Position numbers and translations under genes: made by a program
Notes under the pieces: generated by a model
Seen by the model: the letters and a program-made list of their open reading frames with translations, nothing else
The model's database searches: none
What the model was told of the DNA's origin: nothing
In this document: positions 7,011 through 13,946 of the stretch, piece by piece
Layout of the letters: each line of letters opens with the position of its first letter
Position numbering within the stretch: position 1 is the stretch's first letter
Assembly: GCF_001953985.1 (NCBI RefSeq)
Contig: NZ_MBEI01000073.1
Coordinates: 1-40,319, forward strand
Reading direction: 5' to 3'
Source of the DNA: Mycobacterium colombiense
GTDB lineage: Bacteria > Actinomycetota > Actinomycetes > Mycobacteriales > Mycobacteriaceae
DNA length: 40,319 bases

Positions 7011-7900
7011 TGGGTTTGGCGGGGGGCTTCGCATGGCCCGGCGGATTCGTACTGCTCGACGGCGGCTTGGCCACCGAGCTCGAAGCGCGCGGCCATGACC
7101 TGTCCGACCCCTTGTGGTCGGCCAGGCTGCTGGCGGACGCCCCGCAGGCCATCGCCGCGGTGCACGCCGCCTACTTTCGCGCCGGAGCCATGATCGCGAC
7201 GACGGCCAGCTACCAGGCGTCGTTCGAGGGGTTCGCCGCCCGCGGGTTCGATCGCCGGGAGACCGAGGGGCTGCTGCGCCGCAGCGTAGAACTTGCCAAG
7301 GCGGCGCGGGACGAATCCGGCGGTGATGGGTTGCTCGTCGCCGCCTCGATCGGACCGTACGGCGCGGCGCTGGCCGACGGATCGGAATACCGCGGGCGCT
7401 ACGGCCTGTCGGTCGCGGCCCTGGCGCGATGGCATCGGCCACGGCTGGAGACCCTGGCCGACGCCGGCGCGGACCTGCTGGCGTGCGAAACCGTGCCCGA
7501 CGTCGACGAGGCGCAGGCCCTGGTCGAGGTGGTCCACTCGGTCGGGAAGCCGGCCTGGCTGAGCTACACCATCGACGGCGAACGGACCCGCGCCGGGCAG
7601 TCGCTGGCCGACGCGTTCGCGGTGGCGGCCGGCGTCGACGAGATCGTCGCTGTCGGGGTGAACTGCTGCGCGCCGGACGACGTGTTGCCCGCGATCGCGC
7701 GCGCCGCCGTCGTCGGGAAGCCCGTCATCGTCTACCCGAACAGCGGCGAACGCTGGGACACCTTGCGGCACAGCTGGATCGGGCCGTCGCGGTTCAGCAC
7801 GGACCTGGCGGCCCAGTGGACCGCGGCCGGGGCCCGCATCGTCGGCGGATGCTGCCGGGTCGGGCCCGCCGAGATCGCCGGCCTTCGCCGAAATCGCTAG
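7010..7900 (+). CDS. mmuM: Homocysteine S-methyltransferase MmuM
   Basis: MmuM regenerates methionine by transferring a methyl group from S-methylmethionine (or S-adenosylmethionine) to homocysteine. The 296-aa product begins LLDGGLATELEARGHDL after a short variable N-terminus, and carries the zinc-ligand cysteine segments GVNCCAPDD and GGCCRVGP near the C-terminus, with YPNSGE between them. GTG at 7010 is chosen because the promoter pattern points to a leaderless start and the length is near the 302 aa of Rv2458. A longer frame from 6932 includes unconserved sequence. Its stop TAG overlaps the clpP2 stop in a shared CTAG. H37Rv has a transporter gene (Rv2459) between mmuM and clpP2; here there is none. 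Confidence 0.92.
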   Translation: MGLAGGFAWPGGFVLLDGGLATELEARGHDLSDPLWSARLLADAPQAIAAVHAAYFRAGAMIATTASYQASFEGFAARGFDRRETEGLLRRSVELAKAARDESGGDGLLVAASIGPYGAALADGSEYRGRYGLSVAALARWHRPRLETLADAGADLLACETVPDVDEAQALVEVVHSVGKPAWLSYTIDGERTRAGQSLADAFAVAAGVDEIVAVGVNCCAPDDVLPAIARAAVVGKPVIVYPNSGERWDTLRHSWIGPSRFSTDLAAQWTAAGARIVGGCCRVGPAEIAGLRRNR

Positions 7901-8532
7901 GCGCTCTGCGCCGAAAGTTTCCGGTACTCCAGCACGGTGTCGATGATCCCGTAGTCCTTGGCCTCTTCCGCGGTCAGGATCTTGTCCCGGTCGGTGTCCT
8001 TGCGGACCGTCGCGGCGTCCTTGCCGGTATGGCGGGCCAGCGTGGTCTCCATCAGCGTGCGCATCCGCTCGATCTCGGCGGCCTGGATCTCCAGATCGGA
8101 GAACTGCCCCTGGATCACCCCCTGCAGCGAGGGCTGGTGGATGAGCACCCGGGCGTTGGGCAGCGCCATCCGCTTGCCCGGCGTCCCGGCGGCCAGCAGC
8201 ACCGCGGCCGCCGAGGCGGCCTGGCCAAGGCACACCGTCTGGATATCGGCGCGCACGTACTGCATGGTGTCGTAAATCGCCATCAGCGAGGTGAATCCGC
8301 CACCGGGCGAGTTGATGTACATGGTGATGTCGCGGTCGGGGTCCAGCGACTCGAGCACCAGCAGCTGCGCCATGATGTCGTTCGCCGACGCGTCGTCGAC
8401 CTGGACGCCGAGGAAGATGATGCGCTCCTCGAACAGCTTGTTATACGGGTTCGACTCCTTGACACCGAAGCTGGAGTGCTCGATGAACGAGGGCAGGATG
8501 TAGCGCGCCTGGGGTTGGGTTTCGGGGTTCAC
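7897..8532 (-). CDS. clpP2: ATP-dependent Clp protease proteolytic subunit 2
   Basis: ClpP2 forms one heptameric ring of the mixed ClpP1P2 protease, which is essential in mycobacteria; unfoldases dock on this ring. The 211-aa product has the serine active-site segment GQAASAAAVLLAAG, the histidine segment RVLIHQPS, and the Asp-containing DRDKILTAEEAKDYG. The start GTG (8530-8532) overlaps the clpP1 stop in a GTGA tetranucleotide, so translation of the two subunits is coupled. M. tuberculosis ClpP2 is 214 aa with a processed N-terminus. Confidence 0.97.
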   Translation of the reverse strand: MNPETQPQARYILPSFIEHSSFGVKESNPYNKLFEERIIFLGVQVDDASANDIMAQLLVLESLDPDRDITMYINSPGGGFTSLMAIYDTMQYVRADIQTVCLGQAASAAAVLLAAGTPGKRMALPNARVLIHQPSLQGVIQGQFSDLEIQAAEIERMRTLMETTLARHTGKDAATVRKDTDRDKILTAEEAKDYGIIDTVLEYRKLSAQSA

Positions 8533-9128
8533 TGGGCTTCTCCATTGGTGATGTGGGCGGCGCGGGTGATGATGTGGTCGACGAAGCCGTATTCCAGGGC
8601 TTCCTGCGCGGTGAACCAGCGGTCGCGATCGGAATCCGCCTCGATGCGCTCGATCGACTGGCCGGTGAATTCCGCGTTGAGCCGGAACATCTCCTTCTTG
8701 ATGACCGTGAACTGCTCGGCCTGGATGGCGATGTCGGCCGCGCTACCGGTCACCCCGCCGAGCGGCTGGTGCATCAGGATGCGGGCGTGCGGCAACGCGT
8801 ACCGCTTGCCCTTGGTGCCTGCCGCCAACAAGAACTCGCCCATCGAGGCGGCCATGCCCATCGCGTAGGTGGCGATGTCGCACGGCGCCAGCACCATGGT
8901 GTCGTAGATCGCCATCCCGGCGCTGATCGATCCGCCCGGCGAATTGATGTACAGCGAAATGTCCTTGCTGGAGTCCTCGGCGGCGAGCAGCAGAATCTGC
9001 GCGCACAGCCGATTGGCGATTTCGTCGCTCACCTCCGAACCCAGGAAGATGATGCGCTCGGACAGCAAGCGCTCATAGACCGAGTCCGTGAGGTTGAGAC
9101 CCTGCGAGTTTGAACGCATGTCAGTCAC
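8529..9128 (-). CDS. clpP1: ATP-dependent Clp protease proteolytic subunit 1
   Basis: ClpP1 forms the other heptamer of ClpP1P2. The catalytic serine lies in GMAASMGEFLLAAG, the histidine in ARILMHQPLGG, and the aspartate in the ADSDRDRWFTAQEALEYG region. I start it at GTG 9126-9128 (then TDMRSNSQG), giving 199 aa against 200 in M. tuberculosis, with AGCAGG about 10 nt upstream. An in-frame ATG at 9176 is possible, but it lies upstream of the transcription start predicted from the TAGTGT box at 9166-9171 and adds 16 unconserved residues. It is the first gene of a clpP1-clpP2 operon with a ClgR-type box upstream. Confidence 0.95.
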   Translation of the reverse strand: MTDMRSNSQGLNLTDSVYERLLSERIIFLGSEVSDEIANRLCAQILLLAAEDSSKDISLYINSPGGSISAGMAIYDTMVLAPCDIATYAMGMAASMGEFLLAAGTKGKRYALPHARILMHQPLGGVTGSAADIAIQAEQFTVIKKEMFRLNAEFTGQSIERIEADSDRDRWFTAQEALEYGFVDHIITRAAHITNGEAQ

Positions 9129-9165
9129 GACTGGGTTACCTGCTTTCTCGAGATCCGTATTCACG

Positions 9166-9171
9166 ACACTA
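9166..9171 (-). promoter_or_regulatory. Candidate -10 box of the clpP1-clpP2 operon
   Basis: Minus-strand TAGTGT fits TANNNT and would start transcription near 9159, about 31 nt before the chosen clpP1 GTG. The ClgR-like box then falls roughly 64-74 bp upstream of the start site, a usual activator position. Confidence 0.45.
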
Positions 9172-9222
9172 ACCAACCGAACCCACTGTTTCGCGGCCGC
9201 GCACCCCTGAAACGGGCACGTT

Positions 9223-9233
9223 CGCTCACAGCG
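9223..9233. promoter_or_regulatory. ClgR-type operator upstream of clpP1
   Basis: CGCTCACAGCG matches the actinobacterial ClgR consensus CGCYNANRGCG at every fixed position. ClgR is the stress-responsive activator of clp genes in Corynebacterium and Mycobacterium. The box lies in the tig-clpP1 gap, 12 bp past the tig stop, and is well placed to activate clpP1P2. The consensus is quoted from memory. Confidence 0.65.
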
Positions 9234-9244
9234 TCATGGCGCGG

Positions 9245-10648
9245 TCACTCCCCGGCGTCGGCCTCGTCGGATTCCCCGGCCTCGCCCGAGTCCTCGTCGG
9301 CCGCCTCATTCGAATTGTCGGCCTCCGCCCGCTTGCCGAAGAATTCACTGGTGTCGATGGCGTTTCCGGCGGTATCGGTGACGGTCGCCGCCCGGATCAC
9401 CTCGGCGATGGCCAGTGCCCGCCGCACATCGGCGAACATGGCCGGCAGCTGGTTGTTCTCCTGGAGGTAGCCCAACAGCTGCTGGGGCTCGATGCCGTAT
9501 TGCCGTGACGTCGCCACCAGGCGCTCGGTCAGGTCCTCCTGGCCAACCTGGACCTCCAGGTCGTCGGCCAGGGCGTCCAGCAGCAGCTGCCGCTTGACGT
9601 CCGTCTCGGCCGCCGTGCGCGTCTCGGTCTCGAACTCCTCGCGGGACTTACCCTGCTGGGCCAGCACTTCCTCGAGCTTGGACTCGTCGTGGTCGAGGCT
9701 GTGCAGGGCGTTGTGCAACGCGCTGTCGACCTGCGCCTTGACGATGGCTTCCGGCAGCGGCACCTCGACCTGCTCGAGCAGCGTGTCGAGGGCGGCCTCG
9801 CGAATGTTCTCGGCCTGCTGGGCGCGCTTGGTGCGGCCGACCTGCTCGCGCAGGTTGGACTTCAGCTCCTCGATGGTGTCGAACTCGCTGGCCAGTTGCG
9901 CGAATTCGTCGTCGGGTTCGGGCAGCTCACGTTCCTTGATCGACTTGACCGTGACGGTCACCTGGGCGTCCTTGCCCGCGTGTTCGCCGGTCGCCAGCTG
10001 CGCGGTGAACTCCTTGGGCTCGTCCACGGACAGACCGACCAGCGCCTCGTCCAGGCCCGCGATGAGCCGGCCCGAGCCGACCTCGTGGGACAGGCCCTGC
10101 GCGGCGGCGCCCGGGATCTCTTCGCCGTCGATGGTGGCCGACAGGTCGATCGAGACGAAGTCGCCGTCGGCGACGGGGCGGTCCACCCCGGTCAGGGTGC
10201 CGAATCGCGCACGCAGAGACTGCAGTTCGGCGTCCACGTCCTCGTCGCTGACCTCGATCGGGTCCACCGAGACCTTGAGGGCGCCGGGGTCCGGCAGGGT
10301 CAGTTTGGGGCGGACGTCGACCTCGGCGGTGAAGGCCAGCTCCTCGCCGTACTCCTTCTTGGTGACCTCGATCTCGGGCTGGCCCAGCGGGTGCACCTCT
10401 GATTCGGCGACGGCCTGCCCGTACCGCGCGGGCAGCGCCTCGTTGACGACCTGATCGAGCATCGCCTCACGGCCGAAGCGCGCCTCCAGCAACTTCGCCG
10501 GCGCCTTGCCCGGCCGGAACCCGGGCAGTCGCACCTGCCGGGCCAGCTCCTTGTAGGCGCGCTGGAAGTCGGGTTCGAGTTCCGAGAAAGGGACCTCCAC
10601 GTTGATGCGCACCCGGGTGGGGCTCAACTGCTCGACGGTGCTCTTCAC
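9245..10648 (-). CDS. tig: Trigger factor (ribosome-associated chaperone)
   Basis: Trigger factor binds near the ribosomal exit tunnel and shields emerging chains; it also has peptidyl-prolyl isomerase activity. The 467-aa product has the ribosome-binding signature GFRPGKAPAKLLEARFG in the N-terminal domain (about residues 30-55), an FKBP-like domain centred on GDFVSIDLSATIDGEEI, a helical C-terminal chaperone domain, and a very acidic Glu/Asp-rich tail. The start is GTG at 10646-10648, with GAGGAG about 9 nt upstream; the frame extends further upstream, but VKSTVEQLSPTRVRI is where the family begins. M. tuberculosis Tig is 466 aa. Confidence 0.96.
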   Translation of the reverse strand: MKSTVEQLSPTRVRINVEVPFSELEPDFQRAYKELARQVRLPGFRPGKAPAKLLEARFGREAMLDQVVNEALPARYGQAVAESEVHPLGQPEIEVTKKEYGEELAFTAEVDVRPKLTLPDPGALKVSVDPIEVSDEDVDAELQSLRARFGTLTGVDRPVADGDFVSIDLSATIDGEEIPGAAAQGLSHEVGSGRLIAGLDEALVGLSVDEPKEFTAQLATGEHAGKDAQVTVTVKSIKERELPEPDDEFAQLASEFDTIEELKSNLREQVGRTKRAQQAENIREAALDTLLEQVEVPLPEAIVKAQVDSALHNALHSLDHDESKLEEVLAQQGKSREEFETETRTAAETDVKRQLLLDALADDLEVQVGQEDLTERLVATSRQYGIEPQQLLGYLQENNQLPAMFADVRRALAIAEVIRAATVTDTAGNAIDTSEFFGKRAEADNSNEAADEDSGEAGESDEADAGE

Positions 10649-10730
10649 GGGTGTGCTCCTCAGTGCTCGTTCTTTGCTCTTTGTTGGCGGTCGGTGGGTC
10701 GTGCGCATGGCACGGGGCCGGTCGTGCTGG

Positions 10731-10804
10731 TCGGGGTGACAGGATTTGAACCTGCGGCCTTCCGCTCCCAAAGCGGATGCGCTACCAAGCTGCGCTACAC
10801 CCCG
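10731..10804 (-). tRNA. tRNA-Pro (anticodon TGG)
   Basis: Cloverleaf on the minus strand: acceptor CGGGGTG/CACCCCG, D arm GCGC/GCGC, anticodon loop TTTGGGA, T arm with GTTCAAATC. CCA is encoded immediately after (10728-10730). A TAGGAT -10 box lies at 10819-10824, with a predicted start about 8 nt before the mature 5' end. Confidence 0.97.
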
Positions 10805-10818
10805 CGCTGACCTCGATG

Positions 10819-10824
10819 ATCCTA
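10819..10824 (-). promoter_or_regulatory. Candidate -10 box for tRNA-Pro
   Basis: Minus-strand TAGGAT (TANNNT) ends 14 nt before the mature tRNA-Pro 5' base at 10804. No convincing -35 hexamer is seen. Confidence 0.4.
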
Positions 10825-10927
10825 AGGCCCCTCAATACCGGGTTGGCCACGGGCTTCGCAGCGACGTCGCAGACCTCACGGAGCGATCACAAAACCGAGT
10901 CGATTAGATTTGATCTTCGTCGCCAGC

Positions 10928-10933
10928 TACAGT
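10928..10933 (+). promoter_or_regulatory. Candidate -10 box for tRNA-Gly
   Basis: TACAGT fits TANNNT, with a predicted start near 10940, about 13 nt before the mature tRNA. TTAGAT 18 bp upstream (10904-10909) is a weak -35 candidate. Confidence 0.4.
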
Positions 10934-10952
10934 CACGCTCGACTAAATACAT

Positions 10953-11023
10953 GCGGGCGTAGCTCAATGGTAGAGCCCTAGTCTTCCAAACTAGCTACGC
11001 GGGTTCGATTCCCGTCGCCCGCT
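10953..11023 (+). tRNA. tRNA-Gly (anticodon TCC)
   Basis: Cloverleaf of 71 nt: acceptor GCGGGCG/CGCCCGC, D arm GCTC/GAGC, anticodon stem CTAGT/ACTAG with loop CTTCCAA, T loop TTCGATT. CCA is not encoded. It lies divergent from tRNA-Pro, as at the M. tuberculosis tig-lipP junction. Confidence 0.97.
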
Positions 11024-11055
11024 CGGGCTAACTATCTGCTCGATAGAAAGGCGCC

Positions 11056-12246
11056 ATGAGCGACCTGAAGACCGACGTGTCGATTCACGGGTCATGCGCC
11101 TCGGACTTTGCCGGAGTTCGCGACGCGTTCGAGCGCAATTTCACGCTGGGCGATGAGGTCGGCGCCGCCGTCGCGGTGTGGGTCGACGGGTCTCTGGTGG
11201 TCAACCTGTGGGGCGGCTGGGCCGACGGGGCCCGCACCCGGCCCTGGCGGCAGAACACCCTCACCACCGTGTTGTCCGGCACCAAGGGCCTGTCGGCCAC
11301 CTGCGTGCACCAACTCGCCGACCGTGGCGAGCTGGATCTGCAGGCCCCGGTCGCCCACTACTGGCCCGAGTTCGCCCAGGCGGGCAAACAAGACATCACG
11401 CTGGCGATGGTGATGAGCCACCGGTCCGGGGTGATCGGCCCGCGCACCCGGATGCGGTGGGAGCAGGTCGCCGACTGGGACTACGTCTGCGAACGGCTGG
11501 CCGCCGCCGAGCCGTGGTGGGAGCCGGGAACCGCGCAGGGCTACCACATGACGACGTTCGGGTTCATCATGGGCGAGGTGTTCCGCCGGGTGACGGGCCG
11601 GACTATCGGCCAATACCTGCGCACCGAGATCGCCGAGCCGTTCGGCGCGGACGTCCATATCGGGTTGCCGCTGAGCGAGCAGCACCGCTGCGCCGAGCGG
11701 GTCAACAAGCCGCACGCCCGCGACCTGCTGGCCGACGCGCAGGCCCCCGGCTATCCCACCAGCCTGGCCGAGCACCCCAAAGCGGGACTGTCCATCTCGA
11801 TGGGGTTCGCCCCCGACGACGAACTCGGCTCGCACGACCTGAACCTGTGGCGCGAACTCGAGTTCCCCGGCACCAACGGGCAGGTCTCGGCGCTGGGGTT
11901 GGCGACCTTCTACAACGCGCTCGCCCAGGAGAAGTTGCTCAGCCGCGAGCACATGGACCTGGTGCGGGTCTGCCAGGGCGGGCTGGACACCGACCTGGTG
12001 CTGGGGCCGCGGGTCGCCGACCACGGATGGGGACTGGGCTACATGCTCAACCAGCGCTGCGTCAACGGACCCAACCCGCGGATCTTCGGCCACGGCGGGC
12101 TGGGCGGCTCGTTCGGATTCGTCGATCTGGAGCACCGCATCGGCTACGCGTATGTGGCCAATCACTTCGACCCCACCAAGGCGAACGCGGACCCGCGCAG
12201 CCTCGTCCTGTCCAACGAGGTGTACTCCGTGCTGGGAGTCATCTAG
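11056..12246 (+). CDS. lipP: Beta-lactamase-fold esterase LipP
   Basis: LipP belongs to the serine-hydrolase family that shares the class C beta-lactamase/DD-peptidase fold and includes EstB-type esterases. The 396-aa product has the catalytic SxxK motif S74-G-T-K77 and a downstream tyrosine region (GYHMTTFGFIMGEVFRR, about residue 165) in the place of the YxN motif. The C-terminal part contains FGHGGLGGSFGF, the counterpart of the third active-site element. No signal peptide is visible, so it is probably cytoplasmic. ATG at 11056 has GAAAGG upstream. The length matches Rv2463. The natural substrate is unknown. The last 25 bp of coding sequence recur downstream at 12678. Confidence 0.9.
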   Translation: MSDLKTDVSIHGSCASDFAGVRDAFERNFTLGDEVGAAVAVWVDGSLVVNLWGGWADGARTRPWRQNTLTTVLSGTKGLSATCVHQLADRGELDLQAPVAHYWPEFAQAGKQDITLAMVMSHRSGVIGPRTRMRWEQVADWDYVCERLAAAEPWWEPGTAQGYHMTTFGFIMGEVFRRVTGRTIGQYLRTEIAEPFGADVHIGLPLSEQHRCAERVNKPHARDLLADAQAPGYPTSLAEHPKAGLSISMGFAPDDELGSHDLNLWRELEFPGTNGQVSALGLATFYNALAQEKLLSREHMDLVRVCQGGLDTDLVLGPRVADHGWGLGYMLNQRCVNGPNPRIFGHGGLGGSFGFVDLEHRIGYAYVANHFDPTKANADPRSLVLSNEVYSVLGVI

Positions 12247-12255
12247 CGCTGAAAC

Positions 12256-12293
12256 CCGAACGCGCCTGCCGGATATCGGCAGGGCGCGTTCGG
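12256..12293. terminator. Strong convergent hairpin after lipP
   Basis: CCGAACGCGC-CTGCCG pairs with CGGCAG-GGCGCGTTCGG, a 16-bp stem with one bulged base and a 5-nt loop. It lies between the converging lipP and the first secreted-protein gene, so it can terminate both. It lacks a T tract, as is usual for mycobacteria. Confidence 0.65.
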
Positions 12294-12310
12294 TTGCGCG
12301 GCTTATCGGA

Positions 12311-12607
12311 TCAGGGGTGCCAGCCGGGAGGCGGCGGGCCGCCGGGCCCCCAGTGGCCGGGGCCGCCAGGACCCCACCCGGGGCCCCCTGCCGGCCCGGG
12401 CGGGTTCCAGCCCCCGGGTCCACCGTGCCAGTCGTGGCAGTTGTTCCAGTCCCAGTTGTTGCCCCAGCCCGGGTCCCACCACTCACCCGGACACCATTGC
12501 GGGAAGGGTCCGGGGTGAGCCTGCGCCTCAGTTGCGACGCCCAAGCCCGCCAAACCCAGCCCGCCGATTGCGAGAGCCGTTGCGGCCAAACGTGGAAGAG
12601 TTTTCAC
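12311..12607 (-). CDS. Small secreted Gly/Pro/Trp-rich protein, copy 1
   Basis: Function unknown. The 98-aa product from GTG 12605-12607 has a clean Sec signal peptide (basic KTLPR, core LAATALAIGGLGLAGLGV, cleavage after TEAQA), so it should be exported. The mature part starts HPGPFPQWCPGEWWDPGW, with several Trp and two Cys, then a Gly/Pro low-complexity tail. The next gene upstream (12721-13044) is a paralogue with the same layout: FP, a cysteine followed by PGE, W, PG, a second Cys, and a Gly/Pro tail. An ATG 39 bp upstream would put 13 residues before the signal peptide and is less likely. I recall no such gene between Rv2463 and Rv2464c in H37Rv. Confidence 0.75.
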   Translation of the reverse strand: MKTLPRLAATALAIGGLGLAGLGVATEAQAHPGPFPQWCPGEWWDPGWGNNWDWNNCHDWHGGPGGWNPPGPAGGPGWGPGGPGHWGPGGPPPPGWHP

Positions 12608-12677
12608 ACCGACGTTCTTACCCACATCGATGCTTTGACTAAACAACTGCCGCCAGTGTTTCGAGCTGAGAGTTCAG

Positions 12678-12702
12678 ACGAGGTCTACTCCGTGCTGGCA
12701 GT
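12678..12702 (+). repeat. Duplicated remnant of the lipP 3' end
   Basis: ACGAGGTCTACTCCGTGCTG and the next 5 bases repeat the end of lipP (12215-12239) with only two mismatches in 25 bp. Read in the corresponding frame it gives DEVYSVLAV against NEVYSVLGV at the LipP C-terminus. It sits directly upstream of the stop-codon end of secreted-protein copy 2, just as the true lipP end sits next to copy 1. This marks a tandem duplication of the segment 'lipP tail plus secreted gene'. Confidence 0.75.
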
Positions 12703-12720
12703 GAGGAGCACTCCACAGCG

Positions 12721-13044
12721 TTAGTGGCCGCCGCCTCCACCGCCGCCGTGCCCGCCACCGCCCGGTCCACCGCCGCCCGGTCCACCGCCGCCGGGTGCGC
12801 CGTTGACCGGACCGCCCGGGCCGGGTCCAGGACCGAGGTCTCCGCCGGGCCCCCATCCGGAACCGGGTCCAGGGCCATTGCAGTACGGCCCGTTTCCCGG
12901 GTTCCAGGTCTCGCCCGGATTGCACGGGTAGTTCGGGAAGGACGTCACTTGTGCCTGAGCGCCGCCCGCTGCACCCAGTCCGGCCAGTCCCAGACCTGCC
13001 GAAAGCATGGTCGTGGCCGCAACGGCACGTATAGATTTCTTCAT
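12721..13044 (-). CDS. Small secreted Gly/Pro-rich protein, copy 2
   Basis: Function unknown. The 107-aa product from ATG 13042-13044 (AGGA 8 nt upstream) has a signal peptide (KKSIRAVAATTMLSAGLGLAG, cleavage after GGAQA) and a mature start QVTSFPNYPCNPGETWNPG with a second Cys (PYCNG), then an almost pure Gly/Pro/His tail with GGGGPGGGG repeats. The signal peptide shares the GLGLAGLG core with copy 1 and the motif FP-C-PGE-W-PG is conserved, so the two are tandem paralogues. The two cysteines may form a disulfide outside the cell. It is not a PE-PGRS protein because the PE domain is missing. Confidence 0.8.
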   Translation of the reverse strand: MKKSIRAVAATTMLSAGLGLAGLGAAGGAQAQVTSFPNYPCNPGETWNPGNGPYCNGPGPGSGWGPGGDLGPGPGPGGPVNGAPGGGGPGGGGPGGGGHGGGGGGGH

Positions 13045-13121
13045 CTGCGAGTCCTACCCGGCTGGTGGCGCACGAAACGGGATCGTGCACCACCAAGCTG
13101 GGGCCCGGTTCGTCGATGCTT

Positions 13122-13928
13122 TTATGTCTGGCAGGTAGGGCACCAGAAAACGTTTCGCCCCTCCAGCACTGTCGTGCGGATCGGATCACCGGACACCCGG
13201 CAGGGCTCGCCGGCCCGTCGGTAGACGTAGGTGCGGGGCCGGTCGGGCCGGTACGACGGCGCGCCGTGATCGTGTTCGGGCCGGACCACGATGATCTTCC
13301 CGCGACGCAATCCGACCTTCATCAGCGCGACCAGATCGGTCCAGGCCGCGTCGAACTCGTCCTCGCCGACGTCGCGGCCGGGTCGGAACGGGTCGATCCG
13401 GTGCCGGAACAGCAACTCGCTGCGGTAGACGTTGCCCACGCCGGCCATCACCGTCTGGTCCATCAGCAGCGCGCCAATTGGCCTGCGGGACTTGACAATA
13501 CGCTTCCACGCCCACGATGAATCTGCGTCGCTGCGCAACGGGTCGGGGCCCAGCCTGGCCAGGACGTCGCTGACCTGGCCCTCGTCGATGACCTCGCACA
13601 CCGTCGGGCCGCGTAGGTCGGTGCCGTAGCCGGCGCCGATCATGCGCATCCGCACTTGCCCGATCGCCTCCGGAAACAGGCCGTCGGCGGGACGTTCCCA
13701 TTCGGTGAAGGCGCCGTACAGCCCCAGGTGCACGTGCACGATCGGGCCGCCGGCGTAGTGGTGGAACAGGTGTTTGCCCCATGCGCTGGTGCGCTGCAAC
13801 AGCCGGCCGTTAACCACCGCGGCCGAATCAGCGAAGCGGCCCTGTGGGCTGGACACCGCGACGGGGGCGCCGGCGTACCGGCGTTGGTGCAGCCGGGCCA
13901 GCCGGTGCAGGGTATGCCCTTCGGGCAC
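13122..13928 (-). CDS. nei1: Formamidopyrimidine/endonuclease VIII family DNA glycosylase (Nei1)
   Basis: Nei glycosylases remove oxidised pyrimidines and cut the backbone by beta,delta-elimination during base-excision repair. The 268-aa product starts PEGHTLHRLARLHQRR after the initiator; the proline after the start is the catalytic nucleophile and the glutamate follows it. The helix-two-turn-helix (LLMDQTVMAGVGNVYRSELL) and a C-terminal zinc-finger region are visible. One ligand looks lost: the first pair reads C-R-V-S where the family has C-x-x-C (codon TCC at 13191-13193), while the second pair CPTC is intact. The start is GTG 13926-13928 with GGAAAGG upstream. It is followed by rpiB upstream at 18 bp, suggesting one transcript. 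Confidence 0.9.
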   Translation of the reverse strand: MPEGHTLHRLARLHQRRYAGAPVAVSSPQGRFADSAAVVNGRLLQRTSAWGKHLFHHYAGGPIVHVHLGLYGAFTEWERPADGLFPEAIGQVRMRMIGAGYGTDLRGPTVCEVIDEGQVSDVLARLGPDPLRSDADSSWAWKRIVKSRRPIGALLMDQTVMAGVGNVYRSELLFRHRIDPFRPGRDVGEDEFDAAWTDLVALMKVGLRRGKIIVVRPEHDHGAPSYRPDRPRTYVYRRAGEPCRVSGDPIRTTVLEGRNVFWCPTCQT

Positions 13929-13946
13929 GTGCAGACCTTTCCGGCG

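Noticed and set aside
8532..9006. Secondary frames inside clpP1 and other genes
   Set aside because: They are shadows of high-GC coding sequence on the wrong frame or strand.
12256..12293. Insertion-sequence terminal inverted repeat
   Set aside because: The two arms are adjacent and form a hairpin at a convergent gene junction; no transposase lies between arms.
12311..13044. PE-PGRS family membership of the Gly-rich proteins
   Set aside because: No PE domain, no GGAGG-type repeat core, and a classical Sec signal peptide is present.
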